Assembly: GCA_014379275.1 (NCBI GenBank)
Contig: JACMMA010000163.1
Coordinates: 1-16,646 of the forward strand
DNA length: 16,646 nucleotides
Direction: 5' to 3'
Source of the DNA: Armatimonadota bacterium
Lineage (GTDB): Bacteria; Armatimonadota; Armatimonadia; Armatimonadales; Armatimonadaceae
Shown here in pieces: positions 7,529 through 15,100 of this stretch; the stretch's first letter is position 1, and every line of letters starts with the position of its first letter. The notes under the pieces were generated by a model, which was not told where the DNA came from, made no database searches, and saw nothing but the letters and a program-made list of their open reading frames with translations. The position numbers and the translations under genes are program-made.

Positions 7529-8409
7529 TGGTGCGTTCTCCAGTGCGCCGCGTCCCGGTGTTGCACAAGCACGCGATAGCCACGGTCACGCAGAAAATGC
7601 GCCAACTTTTCCGCGACAACCACCGAGCGGTGCTTCCCGCCCGTACAACCGATCCCGATAGTTAAATACGCCTTTCCCTCGGACACGTAATGGGGCAAGC
7701 TCCAACCTACGAGATCATATAGCCGTTCCAGAAACGCTTCGGTACGCTCGTCCCCCATCACATAGCGGATGACTTCCTCGTCCAGACCGGTATGCGCTTT
7801 TAATTCCGGAACATAGAAAGGGTTGGAAAGAAAACGGACATCGAAAAGAAGATCGGCGTCTTGAGGCATCCCGTACTTGAACCCGAACGAGGCGACGGTA
7901 ACCGTTATCGGGTGCTGTTTACGCTCGGCGGTCGCATATTCATCCATCAACAGTCCGCGCAGTTCTCCGGGGGCCGATGCGGACGTATCGATGACGCGGT
8001 CCGCCCGTTCTTTCAGCGGGGCGAGGTATTCCCGTTCCCTGGCTATGGCAGGAATTATTCCACCGGTTTCGGTGAAAAGTGGGTGTGTCCGGCGCGTCTC
8101 CTTGAAGCGGCGTAGAAGCGTTTCATCCGACGCGTCCAGAAACAATAACACACCCTTGATCCCGGTCTCGTTGAGAATCTCGTAGGCGGGAAGAAGATCG
8201 GCTATGTGGCCGCCCCGGACGTCGCAGACGAGGCAGAGCGGTTTGTTGTCATCGTCTTTGCTTTGTGCGGCGACCATCGGGAGCAACCGGGGGGGGAGAT
8301 TGTCCACGACCCGCCAGCCGAGGTCCTCGAACGTGCGCTGCGCGGCTTGTTTTCCCGCGCCGCTCATACCCGTGAGAACCACGATCTGAGGCGAGCCGTT
8401 ACTCGTCAC
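7525..8409 (-). CDS. rapZ: RapZ (YvcJ) RNase adapter / nucleotide-binding protein
   Basis: In E. coli RapZ senses glucosamine-6-phosphate and directs RNase E to the GlmZ small RNA; YvcJ is the Bacillus homologue. Here, 294 residues cover both domains. The N-terminal P-loop domain has the Walker A region GMSGAGK (14-20), then FEDLGWRVVDNLPP (27-40) and a DVRGG element (63-67). The C-terminal domain has FGFKYGMP (175-182), DVRFLSNPF (190-198) and the signature GIGCTGGKHRSV (252-263). One oddity stands out: the Ser/Thr that normally follows the Walker A Lys is Gln21 (codon CAA, 8349-8347), which should weaken Mg-nucleotide binding. The start is GTG at 8409-8407 with GAGGG eight bases upstream. 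It overlaps the upstream gene by 11 bases and yvcK by four. Confidence 0.95.
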   Translation of the reverse strand: MTSNGSPQIVVLTGMSGAGKQAAQRTFEDLGWRVVDNLPPRLLPMVAAQSKDDDNKPLCLVCDVRGGHIADLLPAYEILNETGIKGVLLFLDASDETLLRRFKETRRTHPLFTETGGIIPAIAREREYLAPLKERADRVIDTSASAPGELRGLLMDEYATAERKQHPITVTVASFGFKYGMPQDADLLFDVRFLSNPFYVPELKAHTGLDEEVIRYVMGDERTEAFLERLYDLVGWSLPHYVSEGKAYLTIGIGCTGGKHRSVVVAEKLAHFLRDRGYRVLVQHRDAAHWRTHQ

Positions 8410-8782
8410 GCTTTTTGCCCTCGCCCAAAAACGTATTGAGTACCCCGAATAGAACGCTGGTGACGACGGAGCCGAACAAAGCGGCGATGAGCCCGTCGAC
8501 TTTCAAGCCGACATCTAACTGCCCCACCAGATAAAACATGAGCGCGTTGATGACCAGCCCGAACAAACCGAAAGTGATGCACGAAAGTGGCAAGGTGAGA
8601 AGTTTTACCACCGGGCGGATCAACGCATTGACCAGAGTGAGCACCAGCACGGCGACAAACGCGCCAATGACGCTTTGCGCGCCCGTCCCCGTGAAGCCCA
8701 ATTTAAAGCCGAGCTGATCTCCGAGCAAAACTGTCAGATACAGCGCAACCGCGCCGATCGCCCAGCGTGTCAGTAGTCCCAT
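8399..8782 (-). CDS. YvlD-like / phage holin family 4 (PF04020-type) membrane protein
   Basis: This 127-residue, almost entirely hydrophobic protein has four probable membrane helices, with the family-typical run LVNALIRPVVKLLTLPL (about 50-66) followed by TFGLFGLVINALMFYLVG. Despite the family name it is a chromosomal envelope protein of unknown function with no phage context. The frame extends to an ATG at 8824. I chose ATG at 8782 because GGGAG (8795-8791) sits eight bases upstream and a TATAAT -10 lies inside the extension, so the longer form would be untranscribed. The short charged tail (EGKKRDE) overlaps the rapZ start by 11 bases. As the first gene of the operon it may link envelope state to RapZ/YvcK, which is an inference from position only. 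Confidence 0.88.
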   Translation of the reverse strand: MGLLTRWAIGAVALYLTVLLGDQLGFKLGFTGTGAQSVIGAFVAVLVLTLVNALIRPVVKLLTLPLSCITFGLFGLVINALMFYLVGQLDVGLKVDGLIAALFGSVVTSVLFGVLNTFLGEGKKRDE

Positions 8783-8801
8783 TTGTTTTTCTCCCTGCCT
8801 C

Positions 8802-8829
8802 ATTATACGAAGAATCGCTACCATTTAAC
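8802..8829 (-). promoter_or_regulatory. Candidate promoter of the YvlD-like/rapZ/yvcK operon
   Basis: The minus strand has a perfect TATAAT (8807-8802). A weak -35 candidate, GTTAAA (8829-8824), lies 16 bases upstream and matches three of six positions. The start of transcription would fall around 8795-8797, just at the Shine-Dalgarno of the ATG at 8782, giving a very short leader. Confidence 0.45.
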
Positions 8830-8868
8830 ACAGCGGGTGTCTCGACCCGAAAAATAGGTCGGTTCGAA

Positions 8869-8898
8869 TGGTCATTTTCAGAACATGTCTGCTATAAT
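8869..8898 (+). promoter_or_regulatory. Candidate promoter for the tail-specific protease
   Basis: The plus strand has TGGTCA (8869-8874; four of six -35 matches) and a perfect TATAAT (8893-8898) with an 18-base spacer. A second -10-like TATACT follows at 8903-8908. Transcription would begin near 8905, leaving an untranslated leader of about 135 bases before the protease. It is divergent from the operon promoter at 8802-8829, with about 60 bases between the two -10 elements. Confidence 0.5.
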
Positions 8899-9022
8899 GA
8901 CATATACTGTCTCTTGTAACAGGTCGCAACGGCGCGCTATCAATCACGTTGATTTCGCATTCCACGTTTGACGGAACCTCCGATCGCGGAAGAAGCGTAT
9001 TGTAAACAGCCGTAAGGGGGCA

Positions 9023-9048
9023 CAACCACCCATGTTCGTGGATGGTTG
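9023..9048 (+). promoter_or_regulatory. Hairpin covering the first possible start codon of the protease
   Basis: Bases 9023-9032 (CAACCACCCA) pair with 9039-9048 (TGGATGGTTG) over ten positions with one C-A mismatch and a six-base loop. The ATG at 9042 lies within the 3' arm. A G-rich AAGGGGG (9014-9020) precedes it. Either the structure modulates initiation or the true start is one of the downstream ATGs (9051, 9087). Confidence 0.4.
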
Positions 9049-11450
9049 CAATGTCAGAACTTAGCCGAAAGCGGCAAACACGACCCATGAAAAGCACTCC
9101 ATCCCGTACCATATATATTCGCCGACCGTTCCTGGCGGCCACGTTTGCTGTTCTCGCCGGCTCGCTTAGTATCGCCGCACTCGTTTCCGGCGCGGCGTGC
9201 GAACCCGCCTCCAAGACAGTCGGGTTTACCGGCGACCCCTTGGTCACCGGCGACCCGCGCTTGCAGGTCGCCGCGCGCGAGCAGGTGACGACCGGTTCCC
9301 AGGCGACGAACCGCGACGGGGTCAAAAATGGGGCGGTGTCGCGCGAAGACGATGCGAAGATAGCGAAAATCACGGCTCGCCTTCTGGAGATGAACCATTA
9401 CGCGCAGGTGCCGATAAACGATGAACTGTCGCCGAAGGTATTCGACGCCTTTCTGGACACCCTCGATCCGCAACGCGTGTTCTTCCTGCAGACCGATATC
9501 GATACCCTTTCCGCTTCCTACCGCGATACTATCGTCGGACTGACAAAGCAACGCGGCGACTTTACCGCGGCGCAAAAAATGTATACGTTGCTGGTGAAGC
9601 GCGCGGAAGAGCAAACACTTTATGTCGACAAACTGTTGAAAGAACCGTCTTCGTTCACGTTTACCGGGAGTGATACCTACGTAGTGAACCGGGAGAAGGC
9701 GACGCGCCCCGGCTCGGCCACGGAGGCGCAAGCCCTATGGAAACAGCGACTCCGTTACGAATACCTGCAGGAGAAGCTTGCCAAAGAAAAACCGGCCGAT
9801 ATCGTAAAGACCCTTTCGCGTCGCTATGACCGCTCTCTACGTTCGCTCCGTGAGCTGGATAGCGACGATATTTTTGAGTTGTACATGAACTCTATCGCTC
9901 ACGCCCTTGATCCGCACACCGATTATTTCGGCAAGGCGACTGCGGAAACGTTCGCGATTTCGATGCGGTTGTCGCTCTTCGGGATCGGGGCGACACTCCG
10001 CTCCGAGGACGGCTATACCGTGATCGAGGACATCAAACCGGGATCCCCCGCGCAAGCGACCAAAAAGATCAAGGCGGGCGACAAGATTGTCGGGGTTGCC
10101 CAGGGGAGAGTCGGCGCGTTCGTGGACGTGGTAGACATGAAGCTCAACCGTGTGGTGGAGCAAATCCGCGGCGAGAAGGGATCCGTCGTCCGGCTCAAGT
10201 ACATACCCGGTGACGCGACGGACCCGTCCGTGCGCGAGGAAGTCGTCATCGTCCGGGACGAGATCAAGCTGGAAGAGTCGGAAGCGAAGGCGCGCCTGAT
10301 TCTGCAGCCACAGCCTGACGGCAAGGTTCTGCGGTTGGGCGTGATCGATCTGCCGCTCTTCTACCAGGATCCCGAAAAGAATAAGAGTTGTTCCGCGGAT
10401 GTGGCCTTGTTGCTGGAAAAGCTCAAGCAAGAGAAGGTCGACGGCGTTATACTGGACTTACGCCGGAACGGGGGCGGCTCCCTGCCCGAAGCGATCAAGA
10501 TGACCGGGCTTTTCATCAAAACGGGTCCCGTCGTTCAGGTCCGTGATGCGGAAAACAACATCCGCGTAAACGAGGATAAGAATCCGGCGGTCGCGTACGA
10601 CGGCCCCCTAGTCCTTCTAACGTCGCGCAACTCGGCGTCGGCGTCTGAAATCGTCGCGGGTGCCTTGCAGGATTACGGCCGTGCTCTCGTGGTCGGAGAC
10701 TCATCCTCGTTTGGAAAAGGGACGGTGCAGGCGGTTTATGAACTCGGTCCGATTATGGAGCAGAACAGCGCGTCCGTCGCGGATAATCCCGGCCAGCTCA
10801 AACTGACGATTCAGAAGTTTTACCGCGCTTCCGGGGCATCTACCCAACTCCGAGGCGTCGAGCCGGAGGTCGTCCTACCCAGCATATTCGATGCTCTCAA
10901 AGTCGGGGAAAAGGATCTGGACAATCCCTTGCCGTGGGACGAAGTCGAGAGTGCGAAGTACACGAAGCTGAATGCGGTCGCCCCGTACACCACGGAGTTG
11001 ACAAAACGGAGCGGCGCGCGAGTGGCCACGGACGGTGACTTCCGTTACTTGAAAGACACGATTGCCCGGGTCGCGAAGGCACAGGATCAGAAAACCATCT
11101 CGCTGAACGAAGCGACGCGACGCAAAGAGCAGGACGAGGACGATGCGCGGATCGAGGCGCGTCAGAAAGTGCTTGCCGCCCGCCCCGTTTCCAAAATGAC
11201 GGTATACCCTCTCACGCTAACGGCTGCCATGAAGCCGGGACTGCCCAAACCCCTGACGCCGGAGCAGGTGAAAAAAGGGTTGATTGATGGTGCCGAGGAG
11301 GATCCGTTGCCGACAACCGAGGATAAAAAGAAGAATAAGTCGCGGTTGCCCGAACCCGACGTGACCTTGACGGAAGCCGAAAATGTCCTCGCGGATTACA
11401 TCGCGTTGTCGAAGGGGTCGTCCTCTACTCCGCTAGCTAAACAGCCGTAA
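9042..11450 (+). CDS. prc: Tail-specific protease, S41 family (Prc/Tsp/CtpA)
   Basis: This periplasmic serine protease recognises nonpolar C-terminal tails. In E. coli it trims FtsI and peptidoglycan hydrolases and degrades SsrA-tagged periplasmic proteins. A signal peptide is visible (RRPF followed by a hydrophobic run, about 27-51, ending near SGAAC). A mature linker follows with an in-frame repeat (TGDPLV/TGDPRL; bases 9228-9238 and 9246-9256). The N-terminal Tsp domain covers about 102-300, the PDZ domain about 305-410, the S41 core about 428-615 and the C-terminal Tsp domain to 802. The catalytic equivalents of E. coli Ser430, Asp441 and Lys455 are Ser533 (in SASASEIVAG), Asp544 and Lys559 (in SSFGKGTVQ). 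The C-terminus is Lys-rich. The start is uncertain: 9042 is the outermost ATG, but 9087 gives the most natural signal peptide. None has a strong Shine-Dalgarno. Confidence 0.94.
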   Translation: MVAMSELSRKRQTRPMKSTPSRTIYIRRPFLAATFAVLAGSLSIAALVSGAACEPASKTVGFTGDPLVTGDPRLQVAAREQVTTGSQATNRDGVKNGAVSREDDAKIAKITARLLEMNHYAQVPINDELSPKVFDAFLDTLDPQRVFFLQTDIDTLSASYRDTIVGLTKQRGDFTAAQKMYTLLVKRAEEQTLYVDKLLKEPSSFTFTGSDTYVVNREKATRPGSATEAQALWKQRLRYEYLQEKLAKEKPADIVKTLSRRYDRSLRSLRELDSDDIFELYMNSIAHALDPHTDYFGKATAETFAISMRLSLFGIGATLRSEDGYTVIEDIKPGSPAQATKKIKAGDKIVGVAQGRVGAFVDVVDMKLNRVVEQIRGEKGSVVRLKYIPGDATDPSVREEVVIVRDEIKLEESEAKARLILQPQPDGKVLRLGVIDLPLFYQDPEKNKSCSADVALLLEKLKQEKVDGVILDLRRNGGGSLPEAIKMTGLFIKTGPVVQVRDAENNIRVNEDKNPAVAYDGPLVLLTSRNSASASEIVAGALQDYGRALVVGDSSSFGKGTVQAVYELGPIMEQNSASVADNPGQLKLTIQKFYRASGASTQLRGVEPEVVLPSIFDALKVGEKDLDNPLPWDEVESAKYTKLNAVAPYTTELTKRSGARVATDGDFRYLKDTIARVAKAQDQKTISLNEATRRKEQDEDDARIEARQKVLAARPVSKMTVYPLTLTAAMKPGLPKPLTPEQVKKGLIDGAEEDPLPTTEDKKKNKSRLPEPDVTLTEAENVLADYIALSKGSSSTPLAKQP

Positions 11451-11469
11451 GCATCATTATCGGGGAATG

Positions 11470-11504
11470 AGCAAGCCGCGCTATTAAGCGCGGCTTGCTT
11501 GTTT
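11470..11504 (+). terminator. Intrinsic terminator after the protease gene
   Basis: A perfect 13-bp stem (11470-11482 with 11487-11499) with an ATTA loop is followed by TGTTTAT, starting 20 bases after the protease stop. It separates prc transcription from smpB, although some read-through is likely because the U-run is short. Confidence 0.8.
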
Positions 11505-11514
11505 ATCGGCATGG

Positions 11515-11520
11515 TAAAAT
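11515..11520 (+). promoter_or_regulatory. Possible -10 element of smpB
   Basis: TAAAAT lies 21 bases before the smpB ATG. No good -35 sits at the normal distance, because the terminator stem occupies that region. Transcription would start near 11527, just upstream of the GGAG Shine-Dalgarno (11531-11534). Confidence 0.3.
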
Positions 11521-11541
11521 ACGCGACACAGGAGAAAGCGC

Positions 11542-12018
11542 ATGGCCAAAGAAGACAAGACGGGCGAGAAACGTGTGGTTTTGAATAATCGCAAAGCCAG
11601 ACACGAATATTTCATTGAAGACTCCGTCAAGGCGGGTCTGGTGCTGGTCGGCACAGAGGTCAAGTCTCTTCGATCGGGCCGCGCAAGCCTGAGCGAATCC
11701 TACGCCCGTTTAGACAAAAACGGAGAGGCATGGCTACATAATATGCACATCAGCCCGCACGAGGAAGGCGGGCGTTACAACGTCGACCCGATCCGCCCGC
11801 GCAAACTTTTACTGACGCGTCGGGAACTGGTCAAATTAGGCGCTATCACCGAGCAGAAAGGGCTGTCTCTGGTACCGATTTCGCTTTTCTTCGAACACGG
11901 CTTCGCCAAATTGGAGTTAGGGGTCGGGCGCGGTAAGAAGCTATACGACAAGCGCGAGGCTATCGCCGACCGGGATCGGGAACGGGAGGCGAGACGCGAG
12001 GTATTCAGCCGGGAGTAG
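11542..12018 (+). CDS. smpB: SsrA-binding protein SmpB
   Basis: SmpB binds the tRNA-like domain of tmRNA and brings it to stalled ribosomes for trans-translation. The 158-residue length is typical. Conserved family segments are all present: NRKARHEYFI (about 16-25), LVGTEVKSLRSGRASL (about 35-50), the W-LHNMHISPHEEG region (about 64-77), RKLLLTRREL (about 86-95) and GRGKKLYDKREAIADRD (about 129-145), followed by the basic C-terminal tail that enters the mRNA channel. ATG at 11542 follows AGGAG by seven bases. It is a single-gene unit between two terminators, immediately downstream of the tail-specific protease. The tmRNA gene itself is not in the window. Confidence 0.97.
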   Translation: MAKEDKTGEKRVVLNNRKARHEYFIEDSVKAGLVLVGTEVKSLRSGRASLSESYARLDKNGEAWLHNMHISPHEEGGRYNVDPIRPRKLLLTRRELVKLGAITEQKGLSLVPISLFFEHGFAKLELGVGRGKKLYDKREAIADRDREREARREVFSRE

Positions 12019-12026
12019 TGTATGAG

Positions 12027-12053
12027 GCGGGGTATAAATTGCCCCGCTTTTTT
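12027..12053 (+). terminator. Intrinsic terminator of smpB
   Basis: GCGGGG (12027-12032) pairs with CCCCGC (12042-12047) and is followed directly by six T residues (12048-12053), starting eight bases after the smpB stop. This is a textbook factor-independent terminator. Confidence 0.88.
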
Positions 12054-12067
12054 ATCTGGAAACGGAA

Positions 12068-12081
12068 GGAAAACGTATTCC
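12068..12081. promoter_or_regulatory. LacI/cre-like operator candidate, upstream site
   Basis: GGAAAACGTATTCC is a near-perfect palindrome centred on CG (one mismatched pair), 42 bases before the ATG at 12123. It matches the downstream site (12155-12168) at 12 of 14 positions. A CG-centred palindrome with A/T-rich arms is typical of LacI-family operators, including CcpA cre sites. It sits inside a wider ACGGAA/TTCCGT dyad (12062-12083). Confidence 0.5.
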
Positions 12082-12122
12082 GTAGAACGAATTGTATTTC
12101 TAAATTCAACGGATCTTAAAAA

Positions 12123-15100
12123 ATGACAATGATGACAAAAACTCGCTTCTTCAATGAAAACGTTTTCCTTGCGGGAACGCTCGTTACTGCTGCTTTGATT
12201 TCACAGGCAGGTTGCGCCCTCGCCGAGCCGCCGATGGGTTCAGCGAAAGCATCGCTCGCGGCGAAGGACGGAGCCCCGCGGTGGACTAAGATGCCTTTGC
12301 TGACATCCGGGCAAAAGAAGGAAGGTATCTTTCCCGGCGGTGAGGGCTGCCAGTGGCCGCGCGAATTGGTGATTTCTGATGCCGACCCGAACTTCCTTAT
12401 TCTGAGTATCGATGTCGGCGGCTTATATCGCACGCTCGATGGCGGCAAGAACTGGGAGCAGGCGTCGGTCGGGTGGAGCGGGCGCGGTTGTAATGGCGTC
12501 GCGATTGACCCGAAAAACCCGAGTCATGTGATCGGACTCGCGGGCAATTCGGTGGATTGGCAAGAGAATTGGGGCCAAACGCCGAACGGGATTTATCTTT
12601 CCTCCGATAAAGCGGCATCCTGGAAACCGGTAATGGGATTACTCGAAGGCTTCGGAAACAGCGTGGCGATCGACCCGGACTCTTACGACGCGACCCGGAA
12701 AGTCTGCACGATTGCGTATGTCGCCTCCGCGAAAGCCGGACTATTAAAAACCACGGACGGCGGCGAAACCTGGTCACAGGTCAGTGACCTTCCCGCGGTC
12801 GTCGGTCAAGCGGACGGCGGAATACCGGTCCGTGTGCGTGTCAGTCCCAAAGGCGGTGTGGTATACCTCGGCGGCAAAGGAGGCTTCCACTGCAGTACCG
12901 ATGGCGGTAAGTCTTTCACCAAGGTCCGTGACGGCGCCGTTTCCAACATCGCGGTCGTTTCCTCGGCGCCGAAGAGCGTGTGGGTGTCGGGCAGTGAAGG
13001 AGTGATTGTTTCGCGAGACCAGGGAAGGACATTCACCGTTCTGCCGGCAAAAGGGATGGACCGCGAAGCGGATAACAAGATCGTGCAGTTTGTTTCTGTC
13101 AGCCCCGCCGATCCGAATCGCTTGTCCGCCTGGATCGCGCGCGGCGACTGGCAATGGCACCGCTATTACAGCCATGACGGTGGAAAAACGTTCGGGATCA
13201 CCCAGGTGATCAAAACGAACGAACCGATGCCGAATAACGTTCGCAACGGATTCAATGCGTGGCACCCTAAAGACCCGAATATCATGTACGGATTGGGTGG
13301 CGACACTGTGACCCGGTCCGTAGACGGTGGCAAAACGCTCCGGTGGTACAACAACGGCTACAACGGCGTGATGATGGGCGGCATGATGAACTTCTCCGCC
13401 CACGCCCCGAAAACGGTATTTCTCGCTTTTCAGGACTACAACGCCGCGGCAACCCAGGATGGTGGAGCCGTTTGGGACTATTTAGACGCTTCCGGCAAAG
13501 GCTGGGGTGGGCACTGTTATGGCGGCCATGCGGTAGATAGCAAGACATTTTTTTACGGAGATGCTGAAGGCTGGGGCGACCCGCGACGCATACGCATCAC
13601 GCACGACGCCGGTAAAACATGGGAGTTCGTGAAAGGGGCGGACGGAAAAGAGATAAATCTGGACGGGGCAAACGTTTCGCTTTCCGATCCGACCGATGCG
13701 AACATCCTTTTTTGCTACAACCACCGGTCCACGGACAAAGGCAAGACCTGGCAAAAGATGACCGGGTGCGAGGGCGTGTTCATTTACTCGCCTGACACAA
13801 AGGTGCTATGGGGCCGAATGGGCGGCGCTGTCGTTTCGTCAAGCGATAAAGGGGCAACGTGGCAAAAAGTGGCGGAAACATCCGGCACACTCGATGATGT
13901 CGCGGTTGATCATAAAACCGGACGTGTTTATGTTGCGGCGGAGGATAAACTCAAAGCTTTCGACGCGGGGAGATGGATAGTTCTTGACTTGCCTGCCGAT
14001 CAGTTCGGGAACACACTTCGTTGCGTGACGGTCGCGACCGATCCACGCAATCCACAAACGGTGTATGTCGCCGGTCCGCGCAACACCTACGCGACGCAGT
14101 GCACCGCGGCTCGTTCCACGGATGGCGGTAAAACCTGGCGGAACCTTACGGTCACTTTGCCGCTCAAATCCGGGCTTGATAACGGGCCGCATGAAGTATC
14201 CTGTATCCGGGTTCACCCCCAGACCGGTGAGGCGTGGGCGGCGGGTCAGTGCTACGGCATGTGGCGGATCGCTCCCCCCTCGCCCGGCGAGAAAGGCACC
14301 CCGGCGGAACAGGCATCCGCCCCAAAATCGGTACGCCCTCCCCTCGCTGTTTCGGTAAAAATTGTGCCTGATGGTGACAAAGTATCGGCACCCTCCCCAC
14401 GTATAGTGGTCGCGAACGGCGACATGGAAAACGGAGCAGATATGCCGGACAACTGGACCGATAAATGGGAGGGGCGCGGCAAGATCACCCTGTACCGGGA
14501 TACCACTCAGAGTAAATCGGGCAAGGCATCACTAAAGGTCAAAACCACAGGCGACACGCAGGGACAGGGCGCCCAGATGATACTAGATGCTCCCGCCGGC
14601 GCGACGTTCACCATCAGCGGTTCCGTCAAGTCGAAGGGAACCATCAAGGTAAATTTCGCGGTGCAGCCGCGCAAAGATTCCTGGGAGCCGATCGCGTTCG
14701 AACAGGTCGGCTACGTGCAGAACGATTCCGAATGGCAGTCGTTCACCAAAAAAGTTACGTTGCCGGAAGGCTCGGTTCACGCGGCAATAATCCTTTTGGT
14801 GGAAGGCGACGGCGAAGCGTGGCTCGATGACGTGAAAATAGGCGAACCTGATTTGAGCAAGGCTACGGTCAAACGGGAGTATCAGCCGCAGCCGGCTAAA
14901 CTCGACCCCGTTACACCGATGCACGGTTTCTGGGCGGATTATCCGACGTCCTGGTGGAACTATGCCGGCTCGTTAAAAAGCGAAGTGCAAACCCGAAAGC
15001 CGGACGTGGTTTTCATCGGCGACTCGATCACACAGGGATGGAAGGACGCGGGCAAATCGGAATGGGAGAAGCGATTCGCGCCGCTCAACGCCGTGAACGT

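Noticed and set aside
8399..8782. Possible prophage holin
   Set aside because: The family name mentions phage holin, but the gene is in a housekeeping operon with rapZ and yvcK, and no endolysin or phage gene is nearby.
8783..8824. N-terminal extension of the YvlD-like protein to the ATG at 8824
   Set aside because: The extension contains a TATAAT promoter element, while the ATG at 8782 has a properly spaced GGGAG.
8825..9373. 182-codon minus-strand open frame opposite the protease start
   Set aside because: It lies over the divergent promoter region and antisense to the clear Prc signal peptide and linker. It has no Shine-Dalgarno and no recognisable domain.
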